Source: Magnaporthiopsis rhizophila (lineage: Eukaryota; Ascomycota; Sordariomycetes; Magnaporthales; Magnaporthaceae). Taken from it: DNA of 64,000 nucleotides. Shown here piece after piece: positions 33,920 through 44,191 of the stretch (positions are counted from its first letter, which is position 1; each line of letters opens with the position of its first letter). Where the stretch lies: the NCBI GenBank assembly GCA_003049465.1, contig PYSS01000035.1, forward strand, positions 124,001 through 188,000. Direction: 5' to 3'. The notes beneath the pieces were generated by a model, which saw nothing but the letters and a program-made list of their open reading frames with translations, was not told the DNA's origin and searched no databases. Made by a program: the position numbers and the translations under genes.

Positions 33920-35470
33920 ATGGGCCTCCTCCCGCTCACCTATCGCCGGCCGCAGCTCGTCCCCAAGGATGACACACGGCCGGGCAGCCGTGAAACCACC
34001 GAGACAGAAACCAGCTTGGGCGGAGATGTCAACGCGGGAAGCTCCATCAAGTCTGGCCAGTCGGGGCAGAGCGCGGGCATCCCGCCGGCACTGTCCTTTG
34101 ACAAGATCATGGATGGGGGCACATGTCCGGTGAGTAGGCCGCTCAGCATGAGAGGAACCATACCTATCCAATGTATTTTTGCTGACCTCGCCTCGGGAAA
34201 AAAAAAAAAAAAAAAACCAGCCCTGCACCGTCCGCGACTTCATGAATTACCTCATCTACATCGAGCGGTCGGCCGAGAACCTGCAGTTCCTCCTGTGGTA
34301 CCGCGACTACTTTGCCCGGTTCGCGGCGGCCCCGGCGTCCGACAGGGCCCTGGCGCCCGAGTGGACGCGGGCCAAGGCCGACGGGGTGGCCCAGCGGCTG
34401 CAGAAGGAGCGCACGGAGAAGATGCGGCGCGAGCCCGGGGCGGTCAAGGAGCTGCTTCAAGGCACCGACTTTGGCAAGAACGCCAGCGGCGGCACTCGGG
34501 TCGTCGTCGACGACCAGAAGAAGGAGTCGGCGGACTGGGGGACACCCAACTCCGGCGGCGCCGACGCCCAGTCGGCTGTGGCCGCGTCGCAGGCCTCGAC
34601 GTACAAGGCGCGGGCCAAGGACGCGTTCGACCAGGCTGGGGCGAGTCAACCCTGTAAGCCTTCTTCTCTCTTAACTACTACCTTTCCTTTGGTATGTACG
34701 TTAGATATGCTGACCCCCCATCCCAACAGTCACGATCCAGCCGTTCCGCGAGGAGATCGACCGCGTGGTGGCAAACTACGTGGCCGAGGACTCGCCGCGG
34801 CAGCTGAACCTGTCGTCGCGCGAGCGCACCGCCCTGCTCCAGGCGCTGGCGGCCACGACGCACCCGTCGGCCTTTGCCGGCGTCGTCCGCACCGTTCGAG
34901 TGGTCGCTGCGGCGCCAGGCGCACCCAAACTTTATCCGCTGGTCCATCTGCAACGGCAACCCGGCCCGCGTCGCCTTTGCGCGCGGCCTGGGCGTCGGCC
35001 TGATTCTAGCCGGCATCGCCATCGGCGTCGTGCTGGCCCTGTCCCGCGCCGCCCGGGGCTGGCGTGCCATGTCGGCCATCGCCCTCGTGCTGGGCGTCTC
35101 GACCCTGGTGGCCGCATACAAGGGCATGTGCGTCGTGCTGCACGGCATGCACCACCGCCACGTCCGGCCCTGGGAGCTGTTTGAGACGGCCGACGGTGAT
35201 GTCGAGGAGGGGCCGGCGAAAAACAGCCTTAGCCGGCGCTCGCTCGACTCGTTCGGCAGCGCAAACGGCTACGAGGACGAGCCGTGGGTGGTCCGGTACG
35301 CGAGGCGCAACGTCATGCGCAAGGTCTTTGACCGCGAGGTTTGGATCCAGGAGCCAGCGCTGCGCCAGATCCAGGATACCATCTTTGTGCAGGCCATGCT
35401 GGCTGCTGTGCTTGTTGCCGGCGCCCTGACGGCTGTTTTTGTCGTTGTGCCGGGCGGGGACCTGTTTTGA
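33920..35470 (+). CDS. RGS-domain membrane protein with an apparent +1 frameshift
   Basis: Regulator of G-protein signalling proteins speed up GTP hydrolysis on G-alpha. Exon 1 is 33920-34129, exon 2 34221-34653 and exon 3 34730-35470. The RGS region starts at TVRDFMNYLIYIERSAENLQ and continues FLLWYRDYF; after the second intron it resumes FTIQPFREEIDRVVANYVA and RQLNLSSRERTALLQAL. Reading then moves by one base between about 34,865 and 34,915, from THPSAFAGVVRTV in one frame to EWSLRRQAHPNFIRWSICNG in the next. The C-terminal part has three membrane spans (VGLILAGIAIGVVLAL; AIALVLGVSTLVAAY; AMLAAVLVAGALTAVFVVV). A single extra C near 34,897 would explain it. Whether this is an assembly error or a true break cannot be told from one sequence. 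Confidence 0.82.
34130..34220 (+). other. RGS gene intron 1 with an oligo(A) run at its 3' splice site
   Basis: The intron starts GTGAGT and ends in about 18 A followed by CCAG. The pyrimidine tract expected before a 3' splice site is absent. Confidence 0.8.
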
Positions 35471-35882
35471 TACACATGCGTCGTGGGTCAAGATCAGGAC
35501 TGGGACTATATGTCGTTTTATATTGGTTTAATTTTTCAAGGTTTCCTTTCTTTCTCTACTTCTGTCCTGTGTTTGGTTATGTGTTTCCAATCTTTCTCAC
35601 TACAAACATCACGGACAAAACCATACAAATATACTGTGGTATAATAATCCTTGATTAAAATTCTATCTGGTGCAGGTGGTTGCGTACGTATGTATGCAAC
35701 ATCCTAAGAGATCCGGCAGCGCGGGAATATAATGCTTCTAAAAGATGCCATAGAAAATGTGTTGAAGTCAGTCACGTCCTCCGGGCTGTAGACAAGGTGA
35801 GCCTGGAGCATATTTCCATCCTCGCAATAAGAATAGCAATCATAAGTCCGGCTTCCCCATCACCATCATCATCCTCATCCAT
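35471..35882. other. Convergent intergenic region, RGS / pantothenate kinase
   Basis: AT-rich 3' flanks of two genes ending towards each other. No gene seen. Confidence 0.6.
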
Positions 35883-37628
35883 CTAGACCTTCTCCACCTC
35901 AGCGGCGGCCATTTCATCAGTCGGCCGGGAAGGCGGCGACGGCTCGCCCCTCTGGCGCATGCGGCGCTCGACGGCCGAAGGGCGCAGCTCCTCGAAGCTG
36001 CCGCGACGGCCCCAGTTGCGGGGCTGGCGCTTGAGGAAGGCGCCGACGGCGCCGAGGTAGCCCTCGTGGCGGAGGAAGTAGGCCTGGGACGCGCCCTTGC
36101 TCCAGAAGCGGATGGCGTAGCTGAGCGTGTTCATGGTCTGCGGGTGGCCGCGGATGAAGGAGCCGCCAAAGTAGATGGCCGACAGGTTGTGGATCTGCGA
36201 CTGCAGGTACGCGATCTGGCCGATGTTGTTGCTGATGGCGTACAGCAGGGACCGGGACATGTCGGCCTTGGAGAAGCTGCCGGGGCCGTTTGCGTGGGGA
36301 CTACTCCTCTCCCCCGGGGACGTAGTCGCTCCTGCTGCCGCTGCTGCTTTTGCTGCCTTTGCGGCCATCCGCTCGTTCTCCAGCTCGCTCGGCCCGCCGC
36401 CCGTGTCCTCGGCGGCGGCCTCGGCCTCGCGCTTCATGCGAAAGACCTTGCCAAAGGACGAGGCGATGGTGGAGCTCTTGAGCCCGATTTTGCCGTAGTC
36501 GGTGCCGTAGATGTCGCCGACCAGCATGTCGACGCGCGAGTTGTCGCCGCGCGACGCCATGTCTAGCATTTCGTCAAACGTGGCGGCGCCCGTGAGCAGC
36601 GAGAGCAGGCCCCAGAGCGTACCGCCGCCAAGCGAGGTGCCGCCCACGCGCTGGTACCGGCGGGGGCCCTCGACCTTGAGGAACGAGACGCCCGAGCCGA
36701 TGTTGACGAGGAGGTACGGGTACAGGGAGCCATCGTCTCCATCGTTGTTATCGCGATGTGCCGGGTCTGCTGATGTCTCGCGGTCGTCGTCGCCGCCGGC
36801 GGCCGGGGCCACAAAGTGCATGGGCTCCGTCTCCGAGTAGGTAAAGACCTCGCGCGGGATCTCGGTGATGAAGAAGTCGAGGCCGATGATGAGGCACTCC
36901 ATCTCGTCCTCGCGGTGCACGTCGACGCCCAGGGCGGCCCGGATCTTGTCGTAGTACTTGTAGGCGCCGCCGCCCGTGGCCATGACGCAGAGGCTGCCGG
37001 GCTTGGAGCCGTTCAGGGGCTGCTGCTTGTCGCGCAGGTGGCGCATGAAGGCGACGCAGTCGTCGATGCGGTCCGTCTCGAAGCTCGTGAAGTTGAGGCG
37101 CCCGCCGGGCTCGGTCGAGTCGGGCTCGCGCGAGAAGTAGACCAGCTTGGCGAGCGAGCCGCCAATGTCTATGGCGATGTGGCTGACGACGGCGGTGTGG
37201 TAGGGCAGGCGGATGCCCTGGGTCGGGTGGTGGTCGGGCGAGCCGGATCGGGCGCCGTCCGGGGCCGGGGTGGCGGGGGTGGCAGAGCCATCGTCGACGA
37301 TGAAGGCGCCCTTGACGTTGATGCGGACGGCGCCGGGGTGGCTGATGGTGTCTTCTATCTCGGCCGTGGTGGTGGCCGTGCGAGGGCGCGTCGGCCTCGG
37401 CAGGGTGGTGGTGGTGGTTTTGTCAGTGTCAACTGCGGGGTTGGAGGCTGGTGGTGGTGGTGGTGGTGCAGGGACAAGGTGCTGTTGCTGGTCGTGTTGA
37501 CGTTGACTCCTGCTGGCGCTGTCATGCTGTTTGAGGCCAGCACTGTCGCTGACATCGCGGACGACGGGGCGGGCCGCTCCATCTCCATCTTCTGTTACCG
37601 GTGATGATGCTGCCATGTCTGGCATCAT
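35883..37628 (-). CDS. cab1: Pantothenate kinase, eukaryotic type II (CAB1-like)
   Basis: Catalyses ATP-dependent phosphorylation of pantothenate, the first and controlling step of coenzyme A synthesis. One exon of 581 aa from the tandem ATG at 37628/37625; the frame stays open upstream without another ATG. About 140 residues of disordered sequence (poly-Pro, Thr and Asp runs) precede the catalytic domain. Visible motifs are HIAIDIGGSLAKLVYF (phosphate binding), MATGGGAYKYY, the acidic EDEMECLIIGLDFF, LLVNIGSGVSFLKVEG, and RVGGTSLGGGTLWGLLSLL. Near the end are ISNNIGQIAYLQSQ and YFGGSFIRGH. Insertions rich in Ala/Lys and Gly/Ser lie between the last blocks. The enzyme is longer than yeast Cab1 because of the N-terminal extension and these inserts. 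Confidence 0.95.
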   Translation of the reverse strand: MMPDMAASSPVTEDGDGAARPVVRDVSDSAGLKQHDSASRSQRQHDQQQHLVPAPPPPPPASNPAVDTDKTTTTTLPRPTRPRTATTTAEIEDTISHPGAVRINVKGAFIVDDGSATPATPAPDGARSGSPDHHPTQGIRLPYHTAVVSHIAIDIGGSLAKLVYFSREPDSTEPGGRLNFTSFETDRIDDCVAFMRHLRDKQQPLNGSKPGSLCVMATGGGAYKYYDKIRAALGVDVHREDEMECLIIGLDFFITEIPREVFTYSETEPMHFVAPAAGGDDDRETSADPAHRDNNDGDDGSLYPYLLVNIGSGVSFLKVEGPRRYQRVGGTSLGGGTLWGLLSLLTGAATFDEMLDMASRGDNSRVDMLVGDIYGTDYGKIGLKSSTIASSFGKVFRMKREAEAAAEDTGGGPSELENERMAAKAAKAAAAAGATTSPGERSSPHANGPGSFSKADMSRSLLYAISNNIGQIAYLQSQIHNLSAIYFGGSFIRGHPQTMNTLSYAIRFWSKGASQAYFLRHEGYLGAVGAFLKRQPRNWGRRGSFEELRPSAVERRMRQRGEPSPPSRPTDEMAAAEVEKV

Positions 37629-38387
37629 GATTCGTTCTGGCGACCGACCGGTTTTGTTGTATGCTGCTGGCGATTGCGGCTTCTGCTGGCTCGACTCCAA
37701 CAGCGCGCTAAATCAGGAATCCAGGCCATGTTGCGGAAGCAAAAGGGGCGATTGCCTCGAGCCCCGGTGACGCCCATTTTTCAGTCCTGTCACCATTCTG
37801 ACATGTACCGTGTATTTTTTCTCATGCTGCATTTTTGTCTCGGGCGGGTTTTTGTCAGGCGTTGGGGGTAGATTTGGTCCCAATGGATTAGGATTACGCT
37901 TCCACAATTTCGGCTCCGGGGGGTGAACAAGCCCTCCACCAGGCCAGACCCCAGCAACAGCATGAGCCGTCATAAGGTTCCGCCCGTGCTCTGCTCTGCT
38001 GATGCTGGCGATGTGCGCTCCTGTGGCCCGAGGCGATGCGTCTTGATGTCAATGAATGCGTGCGCCGCGTACACGACGACAAAAGCCCTTGGCCCGATGG
38101 GGCCCACTTTGGCTGACACCTCTTACGCCGAGGCCCCCCTACACCTGCCCGGCTACGTCACCTCTGTGCACCTACGCTCGGTTGTCTGCCATAAGCTGCT
38201 GCTCATGGCTTATTCCCACCATCATATACTGCAGACAGGACAGAGGACTTGCCAACATATCGAAGAATCCTGTCCAACGAATATGTCCCAACATGGCCAT
38301 AAGAGCAAGCATCCCGCACCGCCGCACATGAGACGGGTTCATCCCAGCCACTGGGGAAACACCAATGCGCATAGGAACCATTCCCAT
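37629..38387. other. Upstream region of pantothenate kinase
   Basis: The frame of pantothenate kinase stays open to about 37,700, so a short upstream coding exon cannot be excluded. Otherwise nothing recognisable. Confidence 0.5.
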
Positions 38388-39701
38388 TTAGCTCCAATCA
38401 GGCAAAAATGCCATGGGTGGTGGATGTGGCTCCGGCTCACCGCCCGTCACCTCCCCCGGAATTCCAATTGAATCGCTTGTTGATCCCAGATACGACTGGG
38501 CCAGCGAGTCTAGGTGGCCATGGCTCCAAGGCTGTACGAACGAGGCGTCGCGCACGAAGGCCATGTTTTGCGACCCCAGAACGTGCATGTGGCCAGCATG
38601 CAGAGGGAGCTTCTCGAGATAGTCCCAGCCGATATTGTCCTGCTGGAAAGTTTGCGGTGCCAGGAAAACGGCCTCGGCGAGCTGCTGGGGTACCAACAGA
38701 TATTTGGCGCCCGCCTCGTAGCCGCCGTCTTGGCCAATCCCTGCACCCTGGGCCTCGGGGCACCCATGTATCGTCAAGTCAACGGCCTCGGTAGGTGCTG
38801 TCGGCATCGAAGTCGCAGTTAGCCAGCCGCCCTCCGCAGCAAACCCGGTCGATTCGTCCCAAGACGACCATTGACCAGTGGGCAGGTGAATAGGCATCGG
38901 CATGGCCAGCGCCAGAGAGTCAAGTGTCGCGTTCGCATCCTCCCCTTCTGCATGTATGCGTGTGACGGCAGTCGTGCTTGAGTCTGGAGAGATAGTGCCA
39001 GCAACGGGAGGGTCGGCTGGCACGGCTGGCTCTTGCGGATCGTCTCGAGGGCCAGGAGCAGCCTGCTCTCTTGTGTCTGCCTGTTCCGGAGGAGCAGTGC
39101 CGCCTGACTCAACAGCGTGCAATGCTTCCTCCTTCTCGGCTGTAGGCTCCTCCTTCTTCGTTGTCTTTTTCCTTTTTACAGCCGGTTTTCTTTTTGTCGA
39201 GTGTGTCTCGACGGCCTGTCCAGTGCAAAATGGGGGCTATACTTGGCCCAATCCGCAAAAAAGCGACCCAGCAGGTTAGCCAGATGAAACCGATCAACAA
39301 GGGAGCGATGTGTGAGTAGGCATCCATACAGGCGTCACTGACCGAGCCAGACATAGAAGCAAGCGCTCGAGAGGCGGTGACGGTGTCCGCGTCACGCGTT
39401 CCTTGAGCTCGGCCGTGATCTCTCGCCTTTTGTACCGACTTCTTGCTGCTGTGCCCACTTCGGCCGCCATGGAGCATCTCGACTCGAGGTTGGCGCTCTT
39501 TGGGAGAGAACGGCTGGCTTGGAGGCTGCAGTTGTCGTTTCGTTTCCGCTTGGTTCCGGCTAGGGACGACTTGTCCCTGCCGACATCGGTCATCGCCCCG
39601 GTTCCGGCGCCTTGCCTTGCTACGGCTGACGTGGCGCGGAAAACCAAACTTGCATCTGTGTTGATCTGTTGAGGATTAGATGGCGTGGTACAAGGCGCCA
39701 T
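38388..39701 (-). CDS. Hypothetical basic, disordered protein (tentative two-exon model)
   Basis: I do not recognise this gene. A consistent model has exons 39701-39330 and 39236-38388, joined across GTATGG and TATAG with a CTAAC branch-like site, giving 406 aa. A second acceptor at 39222 (GGACAG) would also keep frame. The N-terminal half has basic patches (GTKRKRND; RSRYKRREITAELKERV), and the second exon begins with Lys-rich sequence (STKRKPAVKRKKTTKKEE), which could be nuclear localisation signals. The rest is Pro/Thr/Gly-rich with aromatic clusters near the end. A nuclear or transcription-related role is a guess from composition. It lacks the Asn and Arg spacing of a bZIP. The exon boundaries are the weak point. 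Confidence 0.4.
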
Positions 39702-40450
39702 CTTGCGTGCTTGATTCTGGAGGTTGACTATCCTGAAAATCTGGGGCAAGATGAACGTAGAAGTCTAGATATAAAGAAAGAAAGCACACACTTATGTGAA
39801 TTGCCCATTAGATACGATTCGCAAGATATTCCTTTGGGGCTGTAGAATCACGGCGTGAAGCCTGTCCGGCTGAAAATGAAAGGGCGGGGGCTGATTTAGA
39901 AATCCCGGGGCCGATGATGACGGCGGGACGGGGATCTTCCAGATCGATCATGTCATGACGATTTGCCGTGGTCCCCAGGAGGGCTGAACATTCCTAGCGT
40001 GTTCCAAACTCGACTAATATGGCTCCTGCCAAGCAGCAAACGCCAATTAGAAGGGTTAGTCCTCGAACGAAAAGGAAAAGCAAAGTGAGACCAAGAGTCG
40101 GAATGAGGAAAGTGCCGGGGCGGGGGCGACAACCGAGAGACAAGGGAGTACAAGGTAAAACATGGAAAATTAGGGCGCAGATGTCACAGCTTGAAGGTCT
40201 GAGGGTGCATTAGACTGGTGTCGCCTCAGCCGCAATCTCGAGTGACGTTGATGGTACACGGTGTAGTCCTGGGGCCCTGAGTGCCCTGGCAGAAAGAGCG
40301 GTACTTTCGCATTCGTAATCCATTGTGAACTTTGGGTGTGCCGTTGCTTCAAATCAGGCCAAGCCAGGCAAACGTAATATGGCATCTACATGAGAGGGGA
40401 GAGCAAGAGGGAGACGAGAGGGGTCAGGGTGCGGGAGAGCTGCACATGTG
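39702..40450. other. Intergenic region, no gene seen
   Basis: Contains the upstream region of the hypothetical gene and the 3' flank of AIM11. The short Lys/Arg-rich frame at 40,019-40,213 has no support. Confidence 0.5.
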
Positions 40451-41104
40451 CTACCTCTCTTGCTCGTCCTGGGGCTTGTCTGCGGGTGCCGGCTTCTTCT
40501 TGTTCTTGAGGCGCAAGAGCATGCTCTCCATCCACTCCTCGAGCTCCTTCTCTGACTCCTCATCCGTCTTGCGGGCGGCCTCGCCCATGATCTGCTTCCT
40601 GGCCCTGTCGCGCAGGTCGTCGACCGACGAGATGTCGAACCCCCACGCGAGCCCGCCCGTCATCATGATGGCGAAGCTGAAGACGTTGAGCGTGGCGAGG
40701 CCGAGTGCCTGGGTGGCCATCATGCCGCCGTCGGCGTCCGGGTCCATCATGGGGCGGCCGTCTCTGGCGACGGCCGTGGGCTTCTGGTAGGTGGACGGGT
40801 GGTAGAACCTCGGGGCGGCGGCGAGCTGCTTGCGCGCGACGGCGCGGCGCGTGATGGCCGTCGACCAGAACAGGAAGCCGGCGCCCGCGAAGAAGAGCCC
40901 CAGCTGCTTGAGCGACCGCGGCGTCAGGGCCGAGTTGGCGGCGCGGTCCTTCTCCTGCAGCGCCCGCAGCTGGTCCTGCCGCCGCAGCCGATCCAGCTGC
41001 GTCTCGGCGCTTGGGCCCGCTGGCGGAGGAGGGGCAGGTGTTGCAGCGGCTGGCGGGGCCGGGTCCTTTGCGGGTGGCTTGCTGGATGAGAACCACGAGA
41101 ACAT
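40451..41104 (-). CDS. aim11: AIM11-like mitochondrial protein
   Basis: One exon of 217 aa; ATG at 41104 (context CACCATGT) is chosen over a much longer open extension without conserved sequence. Signature blocks are SLKQLGLFFAGAGFLFWST with AITRRAVARKQLA, then RFYHPSTYQ, and a second span ALGLATLNVFSFAIMMTGGL followed by AWGFDISSVDDLRDRAR. This is the arrangement of fungal Aim11 proteins: two membrane spans joined by a loop. Yeast AIM11 was named for altered mitochondrial inheritance; its molecular function is unknown. The N-terminal 45 residues are Pro/Ala-rich and the C-terminus is highly charged. Confidence 0.9.
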   Translation of the reverse strand: MFSWFSSSKPPAKDPAPPAAATPAPPPPAGPSAETQLDRLRRQDQLRALQEKDRAANSALTPRSLKQLGLFFAGAGFLFWSTAITRRAVARKQLAAAPRFYHPSTYQKPTAVARDGRPMMDPDADGGMMATQALGLATLNVFSFAIMMTGGLAWGFDISSVDDLRDRARKQIMGEAARKTDEESEKELEEWMESMLLRLKNKKKPAPADKPQDEQER

Positions 41105-41458
41105 GGTGGCTGGCTCTCGGCGGCGCAGTGTTTGTCGGGCGGACGGCGGCCGCACTGCTGGTGGGAGATCCGTGGCTGAGGGCAGCTTAATTTTTTTTTT
41201 TTTCCAGGACGGAGGCTCAGTTCTTTCCTGCCGGAAGCTCTCGCGATGGCATGTCTCAATGGAGGCTTGTGCTCTTTTTAGGTGCATAACAAGTGGGTCA
41301 AATTTTTCAGTGGAATTGTGTGCACGCGGGTCATGGAATCGATATTTGTGCAGGAACACTACATAAAATACTTCATAAAAAATCACGCTAAACTATGGAT
41401 GTATCCCGTGTGCTATGCAACCATAAAATAATGCATAAAGGGCAAAGGAAAGTCGTGG
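41105..41458. other. Upstream region of AIM11 and end of the next gene
   Basis: A T-run lies at 41,191-41,203. No gene seen. Confidence 0.55.
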
Positions 41459-42332
41459 TCACCCTTTCTGGGTGTTACCCCTGAGGCTACGCGCCTTGAG
41501 CAAAATGACCAAGTACTTTTTGATCGCGGGAAACTGATGCGGGTTCATCTCGACGCGACGATAAGTCGGCTGTCCATCCATGACGAACGTCACGGCGAAC
41601 TGCTCCAAGTCTTGGTCGAAGACGGCCCGGATCTCGCTGCACCACTGCCCTTGTCAGCCAGCCTTTTTTTTTTTTTTTTTTTTGTTGTTTCTTTTTTTTC
41701 GTCTTCTTTTTTTTGCTACTCACATCATCGGCATCTCTTGGCCAGACCATGCTGCAGACGGCGGCAAAAATGCGCCCGCACCACCGCAGGTGCGCCGCCC
41801 TCGCCCGCCTCCTGCTGATGGCCCCCTGCATGTGGCCGTTATACTCGCGCCGGTCCACCGTCGGCTTCCAGTGTTCGATGACCTCGCGCACGTAGCCTAT
41901 CAGGTTGACCAGGTCGGCTGTGAGGTCTTCGGGCGCCGCCGCGGGGGTAGCTGGGGCGGCTTCCGCCATCAGTCTGATTTTCAAGTCCACCGCGGCCTCG
42001 AGGGCGGCGACGATAGTGCGGCTCGAAGTCTCGCACAGACCCCTCACTACCTGGATTTCCTTGCGGAAACGGTAGTTCCTGTTGCCCTCGCGGACGTCAT
42101 CCTCCGGCGGCATTTTCTCAGTGCTGTGGTAGACAGCGAGCTCGGCCTCGACGTGGCGTGGCTTGTCGTCAGCAGCGGCGTCGCCGAACTTGTCCAGCAG
42201 CCAGGACAGCGCCTCAAGCGCCTCGGCCCTGGTGGGTTCGCGCTTCTTTATGTCGCCGTATTCACTGTCGCATTCCTGGTAGATGAGCTTTCCTGTAAAT
42301 GCCGCTGCGTCTTCCAGGGTGGTGAAGTTCAT
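41459..42332 (-). CDS. Unknown protein with an A-rich intron
   Basis: I do not recognise the family. Exons 42332-41724 and 41644-41459 join between codons (GTGAGT; GGGCAG), giving 264 aa. Read without splicing, the frame would run through a Lys-rich stretch that is simply the translated poly(A) of the intron. After splicing, the C-terminus reads WCSEIRAVFDQDLEQFAVTF, then VMDGQPTYRRVEMNPHQFP, which looks like a real globular end. The N-terminal part is helical and acidic (MNFTTLEDAAAFTGKLIYQE; EALSWLLDKFGD). No signal peptide or membrane span. Possibly a lineage-specific cytosolic protein. Confidence 0.65.
41645..41723 (-). other. Intron composed largely of A (sense strand)
   Basis: A 79-nt intron that, on the coding strand, consists mostly of A runs (up to about 17 in a row) broken by G, ending CTGACAAGGGCAG. 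The branch-like CTGAC is present but the pyrimidine tract is missing. Confidence 0.7.
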
Positions 42333-42856
42333 TTTTATCCCGAGACATCAGCAGCAAAGGGAGAAGAGCATGGTCTGTCTAGGTTCGATGACCCTTATAG
42401 GGGAAATTGGGAGAGTTACATCCATCAGAAGCATGTTTATTCCTCCAGAGATTCAACATACACAACGGATGACTGGCTACTTGCCCCTGGTACAGCAGAC
42501 CCGAGGGTCTGGTTAAACGAGAAAAAGGAGTGCTCTGGTGACGGGCTCAAGACGGCGATGGTCACGTTGGTTGGTTGGCAGGTATATCCGCAGTAGCGGG
42601 CTATATGCAGCACCAAACATCTGCCAATTATCGCCGCAGCACTGTTTGTGCCAGACCCAGCCGTCTCCACAGCACATGCAGCATGTCCAAACAGGCATCA
42701 CCACAGGCAGGCTCCCCAGCACGATCCCAGCGCCCAGTCGTGCTCAACCGATCGATCGAAAAGACTTCAATATTGAGATTCTCCGCCTGCGACCCGATTA
42801 CTGATCGGAGAGCCACCACCAACCAAAGAAGGAAGAAATCGCGAGGGCCTAGACCA
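42333..42856. other. Divergent promoter region
   Basis: Lies between the unknown minus-strand gene and the dioxygenase gene. The dioxygenase frame is open upstream to about 42,575 with another ATG at 42,683, so a longer N-terminus is possible. Confidence 0.5.
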
Positions 42857-44191
42857 ATGGCAAAAGGCAGCAAGGGCCCCGCAAAAGCAGCCTCCAAAGT
42901 CGGAGCAGCCTCCGGCTCCGCGCCTTCCACCGCTCCTGCTGCTGCTTCTCCTTCCCCACCTTCGTGGCCTCCCTTCAAGCCCAGCCTGCCCGTGGTCGAC
43001 CCGCTGGCCTTCGAGTCCGTCGTGCCGGCCAAGGTCGTCGTGGCCCGCAGCTTCTTCCCCCGGTCGCTGTGCAGGACCTACGTCGACTTCCTGGCGAGCC
43101 TGCCCCTGACCACGACGCCGGCCCGCCCCAAGAGGGGAGAAGCCGTGCGCCAGAACGACCGCTTCCAGGTCCACGACCCGGCCTTTGCCTCGCGCCTCTG
43201 GCGGCATACCGGTCTAAGGGACGCGCTGCTCCTGGCTGGTGCTGAGGAGGGGCATGACGAGGCTGTTCTCGACCCTCGTCTATGGTGAGACGTAGCCCGC
43301 TTGCTGCTTGCCAACTTACACCTGCCTCCCCTTCTCACCGGTTACAGAGAGAAATCCTTTCGGTCGTTTTCCTTCTTTGAGATATCCCTGCCTTGTTTCT
43401 GACCACTCGACGACCAGGGGCGGGGAAGTCGTTGGGCTGAACCCCAACATTCGAGTTTATCGTTACACCAAGGGCCAACACTTTGCTCCTCACTGTGGGT
43501 TCTTTTTCTCCCTCCTATTTCATATTTCATATTTTCTATTTCCAGTCTTTTCAACTTCCGAAGGAGCGAGGATGGTAGGAACGTTTGTGTGGCTGGCGTG
43601 TGCGTGCGTGTGCAAATGTGAACGCAACCGTCCAATCGGAGCCAACCCGGCCCCTGTATCGCATCCCACTCATCCTCCCTCCCTCCCTTCCTTCCACACC
43701 AGGCAAGAGATTCCGGTGCTAGTCTTGGCTCTCTGACGGCGGGACAAAAACTGTGACCCCTTCGGTCCAGTCGGTAGAGCTGACTAACCTAATGACCACA
43801 AAAAGACGATGACTCCAACAACGTCACGGTCACGGCAGAAGACGGCAAGACGTCCATCCCGGCCAAGACGACCTGGACCCTCCTGCTCTACCTGACCTCG
43901 ACTGCCGACGGCGGCTGCGCGGGCGGCGAGACCGTCTTCTACACCAGGGACCGCGTCTCGGCCAAGGAGGAGGTCGCCGTCGCCCCCGAGGCGGGGCTGC
44001 TGCTGCTGCACAAGCACGGGGACGACTGCATGCTGGTATGTCGTCGTCCATCATCTATCTACACTCTTTCCGTCGGTATCTTTAGCTAGCCAGCTGACAT
44101 GCATGTTTTTGCCCCTTGCTAGCATGAAGGGCGCGAGGTGACGGCTGGCGAGAAGTGGGTCATCCGGAGCGATCTCTGCGTGAGGAAGTGA
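42857..44191 (+). CDS. 2-oxoglutarate/Fe(II) dioxygenase, prolyl 4-hydroxylase type
   Basis: Four exons, 42857-43284, 43418-43494, 43806-44035 and 44123-44191, give 267 aa. The double-stranded beta-helix iron site is complete: H168-x-D170 in GQHFAPHYDDSNN and the distal H246 in LHEGREVTAGEKW, with K256 ten residues further on to bind 2-oxoglutarate. Between them is TTWTLLLYLTSTADGGCAGG followed by ETVFY, typical of P4Hc domains. The N-terminus is Ala/Pro/Ser-rich and probably disordered. The substrate is unknown. The second intron is long (311 nt) and splits the iron-site histidine-aspartate motif at Tyr169. ATG 42857 is preferred because it starts next to the Lys-rich MAKGSKGP with no conserved sequence upstream. 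Confidence 0.88.

Noticed and set aside
37441..37470. Possible poly-His or GGT-repeat feature
   Set aside because: In the real frame (minus strand) it encodes the poly-Pro part of the pantothenate kinase N-terminus.
39294..39749. bZIP transcription factor reading of the basic segment
   Set aside because: The Asn and Arg spacing of a bZIP basic region and a leucine heptad are absent.
41537..42596. Plus-strand frame of 338 codons over the unknown minus-strand gene
   Set aside because: The minus strand has consistent splice sites and a plausible C-terminus; the plus frame runs through a T tract as poly-Phe.
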